DNA of 64,000 bases from an uncultured Actinobaculum sp. (GTDB lineage Bacteria; Actinomycetota; Actinomycetes; Actinomycetales; Actinomycetaceae), in NCBI GenBank assembly GCA_938020505.1, contig CALIHR010000015.1, forward strand, positions 12,057 through 76,056. The letters run 5' to 3'. Position numbers and translations under genes: made by a program. This document shows, one piece after another, positions 25,513 to 34,085 of this stretch. Numbering within the stretch: the stretch's first letter is position 1; the number at the start of each line of letters is the position of its first letter. Under the pieces are notes generated by a model. That model was not told the origin of the DNA, searched no databases, and worked only from the letters and a program-made list of their open reading frames with translations.

Positions 25513-26522
25513 GGCCACAGAAGCACCTTCGTGGCCCGGCGCTCGTCCATGGCCGCATAGGCTTCGGCGACGTCGGCGAGCGGAAGCTGCAGGTCGAAAA
25601 CCCTGCCCGGATTGATCTTGCGGTCCACCACCAGCTCGACGAGCTGGTCCAGGTAGCGGCGCACGGGCGCGATCCCTCCCCACACCCCGACGTTTCGGAA
25701 GAAGAGCCCGTCGTCTTTCAGCCCGCCGTGAGGCACGCCGACCACGCCGATCATCCCGCCGGGGCGCACGCAAAGCGCCGCCTGATCGCGAGCGCTCGCG
25801 GTTCCAACCGCTTCGACGACGCCGTCGGCGCCGATCCCCTCAGTCAGCTCCCGCACTCGCGCAGCCCCCTCTTCGCCCCTTTCGGAAACGATGGCGTCCG
25901 CGCCGAACTCGCGGGCGATCTCTTGCCTGTCCGCATGGCGGCTCATGGCGATCACCTGCTCAGACCCCAATTGCTTGGCCGCAAGCACGGCGCACAGCCC
26001 CACCGCGCCGTCGCCGACGACGGCGATGCTCGTGCCCGGCCCCGCCAGAGCCGAAACCGCGCCGTGCCACCCCGTGCACGCCACGTCCGAAAGCGTCAGA
26101 AGGCTGGGAACGAGGTCGCGGCCGACCTCCCCGGGAACCGCAACGAGGGTGCCGTCGGCGTTGGACACGCGGATCTTTTCAGCCTGGCAGCCGTCGTAGC
26201 CCGTTCCGTTCTGGCAGTTTGCCTGTGCGCCCTTGCGGCAGACGGGGCACGTGTTGTCGCTCGTCCTGAACCCGCCGACGACGAACTCTCCCGGCTTGAC
26301 GCCCCTCACCGCGTCGCCGACTTCTTCGACCACCCCGACGTACTCGTGGCCGATCGGCGTCGGCTCGGGCACTTCGTTGATTCCGCGATAACGCCACAGG
26401 TCCGAGCCGCACACGCATGTGGCGACGGTGCGGACCACGGCGTCGGAAGGCTCGAGGATGCGGGGATCCTCTCGCTCCTCGAATCGAACGTCGCCCTTGC
26501 CGTAGATGACTGCTCCGCGCAT
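25509..26522 (-). CDS. Zinc-dependent medium-chain alcohol dehydrogenase
   Basis: 337-aa NAD(P)-linked dehydrogenase. Catalytic zinc ligands lie in TCVCGSDLW and GHEYVG. The structural zinc tetrad is present as CPVCRKGAQANC followed by a fourth Cys in GYDGC. Nucleotide-binding motif VVGDGAVGLCAVLAA. The sequence resembles zinc-containing IMP-dehydrogenase-like/quinone-type MDR proteins often regulated by a nearby TetR protein. A divergent TetR gene lies 300 bp away. Substrate unknown. Confidence 0.88.
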   Translation of the reverse strand: MRGAVIYGKGDVRFEEREDPRILEPSDAVVRTVATCVCGSDLWRYRGINEVPEPTPIGHEYVGVVEEVGDAVRGVKPGEFVVGGFRTSDNTCPVCRKGAQANCQNGTGYDGCQAEKIRVSNADGTLVAVPGEVGRDLVPSLLTLSDVACTGWHGAVSALAGPGTSIAVVGDGAVGLCAVLAAKQLGSEQVIAMSRHADRQEIAREFGADAIVSERGEEGAARVRELTEGIGADGVVEAVGTASARDQAALCVRPGGMIGVVGVPHGGLKDDGLFFRNVGVWGGIAPVRRYLDQLVELVVDRKINPGRVFDLQLPLADVAEAYAAMDERRATKVLLWP

Positions 26523-26822
26523 TGCCCTCCCTTTCCCTGGAGTGTCCGTCAGGCGTCCGTCCGAGTTCGGCGGACCCGTCCGTTCAGGCTACCCGCTCCC
26601 CGCTTCAAGCGAAAGGGCAAATCCACAGGCGGCGCATTAAGGCCCGCAGGGGACCGTTGCGGCCGCGCTGCACGCGCCTCCCAACGGTTGTGCCCTCCGC
26701 CTTTCGGCGCTTCTGCGCGTCGCCTCCCAACGGTTTCGTCGCCTTGGAATCCAAGCCTTACCGAAGAGAACCATGTGAATTCCACGGAAACTGAAAACTC
26801 CGATCTCTGCAAGAATGGTGCC
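26523..26822. promoter_or_regulatory. Divergent promoter region between dehydrogenase and TetR gene
   Basis: GCCTCCCAACGGTT occurs twice (26676-26689 and 26722-26735) and may be a repeated operator half for the TetR protein. AAGAAT at 26811-26816 lies 6 nt before the TetR ATG, suggesting a leaderless start. No gene is seen. Confidence 0.4.
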
Positions 26823-27791
26823 ATGAGGATGACGCCCAACGCAGCGCCACAACGAACCGAACCTCTCACGCAGCATCGGAAAATGAAGGCCACGGACGCC
26901 GCCGGCGCCCGCATGCTCGACTGCGCCCTGGCCCAGATCCACGAACGCGGGCTCGCGGTGACGATCGACCGCATCAGTTTCGAGGACATCATCAAGGAAG
27001 CCGGGGTCAGCCGCGCCACCGCCTACCGCAAATGGCCGTCCCGCCAGGCTTTCTTGGCCGACGTCGTCTCGGCCGCCGTCCGGCGCGTGGAGTTCACGAC
27101 GGACGGGCTCGAGGACATACGCCTCCTCCGCCCGCTCCTGGACTCCGGAATCGAGACGTGGGAGGACCCGCAGCAGCGCCGCAACGCCACGGTGACCGGC
27201 TTGAGGATGGTGACCCAGGCCGACTTCGAACGCATACTCGCCTCCCCCGGCACCGACCTCTACTACGGCCTGACGGCCACCTGCCGCGGTTTGCGCGACG
27301 ACGCAGTGCGAGAGAACGCGCAGAACGCCCTCCGGTCGGCGGCCGTGGCGCTCGTCAGCCGTCGCGCGAACATCTTCAGGGGCCTGCCGAGCATGCTCGG
27401 CTACAGGCTCATTCCGGGGATCGACCCCGAAGGCGGCTTCGAGCTCCTCGCCGAGGCCTCGGGCGCGATGGGCTACGGACTCGCCATAACCGCCTTCAAC
27501 GACCCCGACTTCGCCACGCGCACTTTCCGCATCGCCGCCTGGGGCTCCACCGCCGTCGAAGAGTGGACGCACCCCGCTTACCACCTGGTGGGCCTGATCT
27601 TCTCCTACTTCGAGCCGGACCCCGACGTTGTGTGGAACTCCGAACGCATCGCGCACCTGTCCGCGATTCTCGACGAGCTCGGCTCCGTTGCCGGGAACGA
27701 GGCGCGCGACGGCACGGAGAACGAAACGCACGCCGACGCCGAAAGCGAGACGCACGCCGAGGGGTCTGAGGGCGCCAAGGGCGGCGCTTAG
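26823..27791 (+). CDS. TetR-family transcriptional regulator
   Basis: About 322 aa. HTH in the segment ISFEDIIKEAGVSRATAYRK (near residues 48-67), then a large ligand/dimer domain with several helices and a disordered Glu/Thr/His/Ala tail of about 30 residues. Start ATG at 26823 (MRMTPNAAP). The frame is open far upstream, antisense to the dehydrogenase, but that stretch has no protein character. Divergent to the alcohol dehydrogenase and a likely regulator of it. Confidence 0.85.
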   Translation: MRMTPNAAPQRTEPLTQHRKMKATDAAGARMLDCALAQIHERGLAVTIDRISFEDIIKEAGVSRATAYRKWPSRQAFLADVVSAAVRRVEFTTDGLEDIRLLRPLLDSGIETWEDPQQRRNATVTGLRMVTQADFERILASPGTDLYYGLTATCRGLRDDAVRENAQNALRSAAVALVSRRANIFRGLPSMLGYRLIPGIDPEGGFELLAEASGAMGYGLAITAFNDPDFATRTFRIAAWGSTAVEEWTHPAYHLVGLIFSYFEPDPDVVWNSERIAHLSAILDELGSVAGNEARDGTENETHADAESETHAEGSEGAKGGA

Positions 27792-27983
27792 GGCGACGAG
27801 AAGCGCTGAGCGTCAAGGGCGGCGCTGATCGTTCGGCCGCTTCGAGTTCTGCGTCGCTCGCGTGCCCCGCACGCATGGGAGCGGGCTGGTTTCTGAGCCC
27901 CGCAGCGTCTGGCGCTCTCGCGACACGCCGGCGGAGGATCGACCTCGTGCGATCAATTTGCGGCAATTTTTCCCAGCGTTCCT

Positions 27984-28003
27984 TTACTTTACTGTCAAAG
28001 TAA
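27984..28003. promoter_or_regulatory. Inverted repeat TTACTTT-N6-AAAGTAA
   Basis: Perfect 7-bp arms in the AT-richer gap before the first type-A cassette, about 140 bp upstream of its start. TAGTAT near 28044 could be a -10. It could also terminate the TetR gene. The gap 27792-28143 contains no gene. Confidence 0.4.
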
Positions 28004-28143
28004 CATGGTTGCTCCTCGGTCGGGGTTAGGTAACCGTCCTCCCTGATAGTATGCTGCATTCATGGGAAGAAACTGGTTCTCTTCCACAACAGCATTACGC
28101 ATATTAGAAACTTGTATACACAACCATCAAGGAGGGTTGCCAC

Positions 28144-28671
28144 ATGGCAGTATTCCGATTGGACAAGGACCAGTTCAGGCGACAAATCGCCGAACTGGTA
28201 AAGGCAGGCGACAAATACGAGGACGCGCAGAACGAGCTCAGCTTCGCCGTGGGCCAAAGCTGCAAGGACCTTCAAAGCAACGGAGTTTGCTCGCCTTCCA
28301 GCGACGATGACCGGTGGTCGAATCTAGACGAGCTCCGGCATCTCCGCACGCCGGTCCACGCGTCCCTGGTGGCCGTGGACAAAGAGCTGAAGCATGTCTC
28401 CGAGCAGCAACACAAGGTGATTGCGGATTTGAGGGCCTCACTGAACTCATTTGAGTTTCGGGACGACGCCGAACGCAACGAGTTCGTCAAAATCCTGGAC
28501 AAACTCGATCGAAAATTCACCTACGTGTCCCCCGAAGGAATGAACCTCATAGGCAACGTCCTTTCCAAAGCTCCGGGTTTTGACTCGCTTCTAGACGGCA
28601 CGCACAGTTCCAGCTCAACGCAGGGACCGAAGGGTTCAACGCAAGGACAGAAAAGTTCAGGAGGCAAATAA
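28144..28671 (+). CDS. Small helical partner of type-A cassette (ESX-like), copy 1
   Basis: 175 aa, ATG at 28144 with GGAGGG upstream. Soluble, mostly helical and acidic, with no signal peptide. Paralogue of the protein at 33616: the N-terminus M-A-V/I-FRLDKDQF is identical, and PVHASLV/PAHVSLV, NSFEF and a YxxxE/D motif (Y127-E131 in TYVSPEG) are shared. YxxxD/E near the C-terminal end of a helical hairpin is the general secretion signal of type VII substrates. After residue 140 there is a disordered tail with a short duplicated SSTQG(P/Q)K unit absent in copy 2. The stop overlaps the next ATG by one base (TAATG), so the two products are made together. The ESX relation is inferred, not established. 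Confidence 0.7.
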   Translation: MAVFRLDKDQFRRQIAELVKAGDKYEDAQNELSFAVGQSCKDLQSNGVCSPSSDDDRWSNLDELRHLRTPVHASLVAVDKELKHVSEQQHKVIADLRASLNSFEFRDDAERNEFVKILDKLDRKFTYVSPEGMNLIGNVLSKAPGFDSLLDGTHSSSSTQGPKGSTQGQKSSGGK

Positions 28672-30329
28672 TGGCCACCCCCCACGCAGATCACCTCAAC
28701 GTCATCAAAACCTGGAGAACAGACCCGATCGAACAGGCGAACAAGCACCTGGGGAAAGTCAGCTCCAACCTCGCCGACATCGCCGCGATCAACCGGCGTG
28801 TGGCAGCCGATCTCGGCCTACAGGGAGCGACTGCCCGCTCGGCCGCTTTCCGTTTGGACAAGCTCGCCACCCGCTTGCTGGACAGCTCCCAGAAAGTGAA
28901 GCAACTCGCTGAAGTGCAGCACAAAGCTCTCGGCCTGGGAAAGAAAGCGCAGAGCGACAACGAAGAGATCCAAAAGAATCTCAAGAACGTCAATGATGCT
29001 TACATCACTTACAACGGAACCTTATCTCCAACCGCAAACAAAGATAGCTCCTTACAAGCCTTCACTCAAGCGGAGCGCGATACGGCTCACGCAGAGGTGG
29101 ATCGCCAGGCCAAGAATGTGCTGCGCGTTTTGCGCGAAAGCACGGAGGCGTTGGCCCGCGACTTCCCTTTTCAAGACAACGAGCCCGCTTCAAGGCACGC
29201 TTCGAATCCGACGGATGCAGCCGGCAAGGGCAACAGCGGCGCCAACGGGAGCGCAAGTGGTTCAGACCGCGGCCCCGCAAGCGGCGCCCAAACCGGGCCG
29301 GCTCGGTCGGCCACGGCCTGGCACACCTCTGACAGCACACCTTCGCTTGGCGGCTCGGGCGGTTACACGAGCGGGCATCTCAGCCAAAACGGCATGCCGT
29401 CAAACGGCCCGGCTTTGCAGGGCTCGCATTACGCGCCGTCGCAGTCGGGAGGGTTTGTCCCCTCAAGTTCAACACTTTCGCCTGCGCGCCCTTCCGCTGT
29501 CTTCGATCCGTTGGCCGCCGCCGCGACCATCGGCGGCGGAACCGCGGTAGCCGGATACAAGGCATATCAAGCCATGCGGGCCGCTCGCGCCGCACAGGCG
29601 CTGCCCCAATCGGCGTCTTCTTCGATGCGGTCCGGAGCGGCGGTCCGAGCAACGCCGCCCTCGTCGGCGAGCATCGTGCGAGGCGCAACCACAGCGGTCC
29701 GATCCGCAACCCCGCCCGCCGGTGCACGCGGAGTGACGCCGCGTGGCGGCGCTTCAGGCGTCGCTAGGCCGATTTCTTCCTCCGCTTCAGCGCGGTCAGG
29801 CAGCATCCTCCGGGGAGCGACCACGGCGAAGCGTGCGCCAGCGCCCTCGCCATCAACTCGAAGCAGTGGGATCCTGCGAGGAGCAACCACGGCGGTCCGC
29901 AAGCCTGCCTCGTCCTCGTCCGTGGGACAGGCGGGCAGGGTCGCCGAAGGGCGGAGTCAGACCTCCGCAACGCGCGAAGCGGCTTCCGCACGCGGAGGGG
30001 CCACAAGCCGAACGAGCAGCTCAGCACCGAGGGCCGCGGCAGGCCGCTCGGCGGCGACAGGCGGGAAAGCGACAACTTCTTCGGAAAGGGGCGGGACTGC
30101 CGCCAAGCGCACTGCCGCCGGCCGGGCGGCGAGCCGAGCGAACACTGCCTCCCGCAGCGAAACCTCGCGGGCTTTGTCGAGCCTGACGGGTCGAGGCCAA
30201 CGAGGGAAGAAGAGCGAGCGCAGGTCTCACAGCGACGAACCAGTCGCGTCTGCAGAAGTTCGTCTGTATGAAGACGACAAAACGATCACCTTCCTGGAAG
30301 CTGGCCGTCGCGAAAACGACCGCGACTAG
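28671..30329 (+). CDS. Large type-A cassette protein: helical N-domain plus basic repeat region, copy 1
   Basis: 552 aa. Residues 1 to about 165 are helical (IAAINRRVAADLGLQGATAR; the L-x-G plus A-rich stretch recalls the WxG turn of ESX proteins). A Ser/Gly/Pro-rich disordered part follows, then a conserved Ala helix GGGTAVAGYKAYQAMRAARA (about 285-305). A strongly basic Arg/Ala/Ser/Thr/Gly region follows with three copies of (S/G)I(V/L)RGATTA(V/K)R, and the protein ends with VRLYEDDKTITFLEAGRRE. The tail and the Ala helix are nearly identical in the paralogue at 34086. No toxin domain is recognised. The basic repeat could bind nucleic acid or wall polymers. Translationally coupled to the gene before it. 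Confidence 0.7.
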   Translation: MATPHADHLNVIKTWRTDPIEQANKHLGKVSSNLADIAAINRRVAADLGLQGATARSAAFRLDKLATRLLDSSQKVKQLAEVQHKALGLGKKAQSDNEEIQKNLKNVNDAYITYNGTLSPTANKDSSLQAFTQAERDTAHAEVDRQAKNVLRVLRESTEALARDFPFQDNEPASRHASNPTDAAGKGNSGANGSASGSDRGPASGAQTGPARSATAWHTSDSTPSLGGSGGYTSGHLSQNGMPSNGPALQGSHYAPSQSGGFVPSSSTLSPARPSAVFDPLAAAATIGGGTAVAGYKAYQAMRAARAAQALPQSASSSMRSGAAVRATPPSSASIVRGATTAVRSATPPAGARGVTPRGGASGVARPISSSASARSGSILRGATTAKRAPAPSPSTRSSGILRGATTAVRKPASSSSVGQAGRVAEGRSQTSATREAASARGGATSRTSSSAPRAAAGRSAATGGKATTSSERGGTAAKRTAAGRAASRANTASRSETSRALSSLTGRGQRGKKSERRSHSDEPVASAEVRLYEDDKTITFLEAGRRENDRD

Positions 30330-30351
30330 CTCCCACAAGTGGAAAAGTGAG

Positions 30352-30387
30352 GAAGCGCGGGCGGGAATCACTTCCTGCCCGCGCTTC
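30352..30387. terminator. Hairpin between converging genes
   Basis: GAAGCGCGGGC (30352-30362) pairs perfectly with GCCCGCGCTTC (30377-30387) around a 14-nt loop. It sits between the cassette gene ending at 30329 and the lipoprotein gene ending at 30473 on the other strand, so it can serve both. Confidence 0.65.
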
Positions 30388-30472
30388 GTTCAAAGCTAAG
30401 TCAATCAGAGACCGCGTCCGCTGCTTCGCCGTGCGCAATCTTGGCCTCCGCCGCGGCAAACACAGTTGTCGG

Positions 30473-31228
30473 CTACCTCTGGCCGAGATTGAGCGACGGC
30501 GGTGCGGCGCGCTTCTTACGTCGCCCAATGAGAACGCCAAGAATCAAGGCAAAAACAAGGACGCCCACGCCGGATCCGATCCACACCCAGACAGGAAACC
30601 CGCCCTTGTCAACCAAAGAGCCAGCGGCTGTCTTTCCACCCGCCGGGCCACTCGATGAATCCGACGACGAGCCATGCGACGCATCCGCGTCGCTAATCCA
30701 CGTAATCGTAACACCTCGAGCCGTGCGATTAACGCCCCTTAGGACCACTTTATTGCCCTCAATGACCCCATTAGTCGTTTTTACAATCTTTCCTGGCACT
30801 CCGACACGCATCGTTATATCCAGTTCATTCTCTTTTCTAATGACGCCCTGTTTGCCTATTATCAGTAGGTTATTATCACCCTCTTTTTTTACTTCAACAT
30901 CGTTCAAAGGTTCATCGGACACCACTTTACACTGACGCACACCTTTTTCCGATATTGTTTCTTCATAAGTGGCCTTGGCCAGAAAAGGGCGAAGAGAACC
31001 GATATAGTTCTTTAGATTGGAACAATTCTTCCCAATTTTCGCCATCAAACCCTTGGTGTCTTCAAATACCATCTCCGAGTGCATCGAGCCGTTTGCCTGA
31101 AACTCAAAAGTCCCGTCAATCCTGCAGGCACTCAAAAGAAAAGCTAGACAGACAATCGTTAGCTTCAGAACGCATGAGGCGTTCTTCGCAGCACGGGACT
31201 GACTTATGGGAAGGTGACGGTTGTTCAT
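30473..31228 (-). CDS. LppM-like lipoprotein, copy 1
   Basis: 251 aa. ATG at 31228 (MNNRHLPIS) with AAAGGA upstream; a GTG 18 nt earlier is less likely. Lipobox LLSAC with Cys35. The globular part (FEFQANGSMHSEMVFED, later VGVPGKIVKTTNGVIEGN) matches the LppM-type fold, in which an F/V-PG-K-V-TNG-V-GN strand pattern is typical. A Ser/Gly linker, a C-terminal TM helix and a basic RRKKRAAPPSLNLGQR tail follow. It is therefore anchored twice: by lipid at the N-terminus and by TM at the C-terminus. Nearly identical at DNA level to the next gene. Actinobacterial LppM proteins are envelope-linked; the role here is unknown. Confidence 0.75.
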   Translation of the reverse strand: MNNRHLPISQSRAAKNASCVLKLTIVCLAFLLSACRIDGTFEFQANGSMHSEMVFEDTKGLMAKIGKNCSNLKNYIGSLRPFLAKATYEETISEKGVRQCKVVSDEPLNDVEVKKEGDNNLLIIGKQGVIRKENELDITMRVGVPGKIVKTTNGVIEGNKVVLRGVNRTARGVTITWISDADASHGSSSDSSSGPAGGKTAAGSLVDKGGFPVWVWIGSGVGVLVFALILGVLIGRRKKRAAPPSLNLGQR

Positions 31229-31464
31229 TTTTGTTTTCCTTTGCACTCGGAACTACAGGAAACCGTGTCATTCAAGACAATACCGCTTTCCGCCACACTT
31301 CTCACCCACAACTTCATCTCGCCGAAACGGGCGGATTCATCTCAACGAAAGGCGGACGGAGGAAGAGTGGGCAACCTCAGGCGGGCGGGCGATTCCAAAC
31401 GGACATGAGCCTTGCAGCGACGAGTCAACCAGGGTCCCTCCTGCAGCGTCGCCGAGCGCAAAGC

Positions 31465-31487
31465 AAAAAGCCCGCAACAGCGGGGCT
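31465..31487 (-). terminator. Intrinsic terminator of lipoprotein copy 2
   Basis: On the minus strand a GCCCCGC/GCGGGC stem with a short loop is followed by TTTTT, starting just after the stop at 31493. Confidence 0.75.
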
Positions 31488-31492
31488 GCCAC

Positions 31493-32251
31493 CTATCTCT
31501 GGCCGAGATTGAGCGACGGCGGTGCGGCGCGCTTCTTACGTCGCCCAATGAGACCGCCGAGAATCAAGGCAAAAACAAGGGCACCCACGCCGGATCCGAT
31601 CCACACCCAGACAGGAAACCCACTGTCGCCGGCCGAAGAGCCAGCGGCTGTCTTTCCGCCCGCCGGGCCACTCGATGAATCCGACGACGACGAGCCATGC
31701 GACGCATCCGCGTCGCTTGTCCAGGTGATCGTAACACCTCGCATAATGCGATCAAAATCGTCTATCACCACTTTGTTGCCCTCAATGACCCCATTGGTCG
31801 TTTTTATAATCTTTCCAGGGACCCCGATACGGATTGTCATCTTCGTTACGTACAGCTTACCGCCAGTGCCCTGCTTGCCTATTATCAGTAGGTTATTATC
31901 ACCCTCTTTTTTCACTTCGACATTGTTCAGTGGTTCATCGGACACCACTTTACACTGACGCACACCTTTTTCCGATATTGTTTCTTCATAAGTGGCCTTG
32001 GCCAGAAAATCGCGAAAAGAACTAATATAGTTTTTTAAATTGGAACAATTCCTTCCAATTTTCGCCATCGTACCTTTAGTGTCTTCAAATATCATCTCCG
32101 AGTGCATTGAGCCGTTTGCCTGAAACTCGAAAGTCCCGTCAATCCTGCAGGCACTCAAAAGAAAAGCTATGCAAACGATCGTTAACTTCAGAACGCATGA
32201 GGCGTTCTTCGCAGCACGGGACCGACTTATGGGGCGGCGATGGTTGTTCAT
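31493..32251 (-). CDS. LppM-like lipoprotein, copy 2
   Basis: 252 aa, ATG at 32251 after AAAGGAAAAC. Lipobox LLSAC with Cys35. Most residues are identical to copy 1, including the TSEKGVRQC-type central segment, the SDSSSGPAGGKTAAGS linker and the TM/basic tail. Differences cluster in two patches (around IGKQG and the segment before GVTITW). The nearly identical DNA, including the leader, points to a recent tandem duplication. Own terminator downstream. Confidence 0.75.
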   Translation of the reverse strand: MNNHRRPISRSRAAKNASCVLKLTIVCIAFLLSACRIDGTFEFQANGSMHSEMIFEDTKGTMAKIGRNCSNLKNYISSFRDFLAKATYEETISEKGVRQCKVVSDEPLNNVEVKKEGDNNLLIIGKQGTGGKLYVTKMTIRIGVPGKIIKTTNGVIEGNKVVIDDFDRIMRGVTITWTSDADASHGSSSSDSSSGPAGGKTAAGSSAGDSGFPVWVWIGSGVGALVFALILGGLIGRRKKRAAPPSLNLGQR

Positions 32252-32490
32252 TTTTGTTTTCCTTTGCGCTCAGAATTGCAGAAAACCGTGTCATTCAGGA
32301 CCATATTGTTTTCTTCACGCATCCCCCAACCAACATCATCTCGCCGGGCGATGAATAGAGGAAGAGCAGGCGCTCCCGGGCCCGCGTGCCATCCTAAATG
32401 AATGCGGGCCCCGCAACGACGCGTCAACCAGAAATCCATCTGCCGCTTCGCCGTGCCACCCTCACGTCTCCTCAACCGCGGGACTGTCGG

Positions 32491-33210
32491 CTATCTCTGA
32501 CTGAGATTGAGCGAAGGCGGGGCGGTACGCCTCTTACGTCGCCCAATAAGAACACCTGCAACCAAGACAAGAGCAAAGGCGCCTGCACCGACGCCGCCCC
32601 ACCCCCACACAGGAAATCCACTGCCTCCCGTTGGGGAACTGGCACTTGTCTCTCCGCCTGCAGAGCTGGGAAACGAGTCAGACGAAGAAACACTTTTCGC
32701 TCCCTCTTTCTCCGCCACGATTGAAAGAGTCTTTGTGGTATAACCAAAGCCCTTAATGATGACTTTATTTCCAGCTACTTCGCCCATAGATGTTTTAACG
32801 ACCTTTCCCGGCATACTTATTGTAAGTGTGGGTTTTATATAATTTTCCTCAGGTTTCACCTTCTTTAAAGGCGAAAAAGTGAGAGAATACGAGTCTTTCG
32901 TTTCGTAGAATTTAACTTCGTCATATAAATACCCACTCAATGTTGACTTGCACGTCAGGTGCCCTCCAGGTGGTGTGATGTCCTCCATGGTCGCCTTTGC
33001 AAACCTGCCGACCAGCGCGAGACGTTTTTGCAGACCTTCACATGTTCGGTGAATCTGTTCCGCTTTACCGTCGTCGTCCTCAAAGACGAACACGGTTTCG
33101 GCGCTGCCGTCGGCATGAATCTCAACAGTCCCGTCCATTCGACAAGCGCTAAGAAACAAAGTCATTACGGCTGTTACAAATGTTGCGCACCTCTTCATGC
33201 GGGCAGTCAT
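32491..33210 (-). CDS. LppM-like lipoprotein, copy 3 (diverged)
   Basis: 239 aa. ATG at 33210 with GAGGAGG 7 nt upstream is preferred over an earlier in-frame start. Lipobox FLSAC with Cys23. Same architecture as copies 1 and 2 (VEIHADGSAETVFVFEDDD, then ISMPGKVVKTSMGEVAGN), a Ser/Gly linker, a TM helix and an RRKRRTAPPSLNLSQR tail, but with about half the identity. Lower GC than the surrounding housekeeping genes. Oriented opposite to the type-A cassettes on both sides. Confidence 0.72.
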   Translation of the reverse strand: MTARMKRCATFVTAVMTLFLSACRMDGTVEIHADGSAETVFVFEDDDGKAEQIHRTCEGLQKRLALVGRFAKATMEDITPPGGHLTCKSTLSGYLYDEVKFYETKDSYSLTFSPLKKVKPEENYIKPTLTISMPGKVVKTSMGEVAGNKVIIKGFGYTTKTLSIVAEKEGAKSVSSSDSFPSSAGGETSASSPTGGSGFPVWGWGGVGAGAFALVLVAGVLIGRRKRRTAPPSLNLSQR

Positions 33211-33249
33211 GTCAAACCTCCTCAAAGCCCAGGATGCAAATATAGACAC

Positions 33250-33615
33250 CGAAAACTATCGGATGCCATTAGCATAACCTACGGGTGCGCCCGTCGCAGT
33301 CAGCAGATCAGAACGGACAACGTCTTCAGGTTTGAATTCGCATCCGCCGCCCCAGGCCGGCGCGCCATCCCAAACGAGCGCGAGCCTCCGTGCCACTCTA
33401 AAGGGAACGAGTCCCCTCAGCGTCCTTTCCGTGACTCTTCTTTGCATTCATTGACTTTTCATTTATCGTGGCATGCCAACGCCTCTGAACGGGCTAGTTC
33501 ACGGGGACTCAGAGCGCGTATCCTAAGGCTGTGACGGCACGGATTTCTCGCGATCCTGCCGCCGTTATGTCGGGAAGGCGCAACTCGCGCCCAGGAAGTA
33601 AGTGGGGATGATCGC
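33250..33615. other. Gap with degenerate copies of upstream lipoprotein sequence
   Basis: Short motifs such as CGCGCCATCCCAAACGAGCGCGAG resemble sequences seen upstream of lipoprotein copies 1 and 2 (near 31385 and 32385), so the duplication unit may once have included this region. No gene is seen. The promoters of copy 3 (minus) and the second cassette (plus) must lie here. Confidence 0.35.
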
Positions 33616-34035
33616 GTGGCGATATTCCGGTTGGACAAGGACCAGTTCTTGCGCCAATTGAACGAATTGAAGCAGGCCGGCGACGAATACGTCGCCGCAA
33701 AGCAAGAGATGAACCTTGCCGTAGACCAAGCCTCTCAAGGCATCGACAACGCGCAGGGAGCGTCAGGCGGCGGTCAGTATTCGACCCTCAAGGAGCTTCA
33801 ACAGTTCGGCAGACCAGCTCACGTCTCGCTGGTGTCCCTTGACAGCGAAATGGCAATCCTGTCCACTGAGCAGGAAGAGACGATCGAAGATCTGCGATGG
33901 TCTGTCGACTCGTTTGAGTTCGAAGACGAGGCTGAACGCCAGGACATTCTGAATACGCTTGACGGGCTCAGCGAGAAATTCTCTTACAGCAGCCCAGATG
34001 GAATGAAGAAGATCCACAACGCTCTCAATGGCTAA
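33616..34035 (+). CDS. Small helical partner of type-A cassette (ESX-like), copy 2
   Basis: 139 aa, GTG at 33616, aligned with the ATG of copy 1; GGGGAT lies upstream. Shares FRLDKDQF, the PAHVSLV block, the SFEF block and the YxxxD motif (Y124-D128 in SYSSPDG) with copy 1, but lacks its disordered tail. Acidic and helical, with no signal peptide. 50 nt before the large partner gene. Likely forms a complex with it, as ESX-type partners do; this is inference from pairing and sequence. Confidence 0.72.
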   Translation: MAIFRLDKDQFLRQLNELKQAGDEYVAAKQEMNLAVDQASQGIDNAQGASGGGQYSTLKELQQFGRPAHVSLVSLDSEMAILSTEQEETIEDLRWSVDSFEFEDEAERQDILNTLDGLSEKFSYSSPDGMKKIHNALNG

Positions 34036-34085
34036 ACAGCAGCAGACGAGTCCGTCTCATACAAAGAACAATTCGGGAGGAAACC

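Larger units (their letters stand above)
30473..32300. repeat. Long direct repeat carrying lipoprotein copies 1 and 2
   Basis: About 30473-31280 and 31493-32300 are highly similar over the coding region and about 50 bp of leader (TTTTTGTTTTCCTTTGC, then CCGTGTCATTCA). Similarity fades further upstream. The third lipoprotein gene (32491-33210) belongs to the same family but is clearly older. Confidence 0.8.

Noticed and set aside
25728..26822. Longer start for the TetR regulator, antisense to the alcohol dehydrogenase
   Set aside because: Arg/His/Ala-rich sequence with no regulator homology; the HTH-containing protein begins naturally at 26823.
27496..28059. Minus-strand frame overlapping the TetR 3' end
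   Set aside because: Arg/Ser/Pro-rich shadow with no initiation signals.
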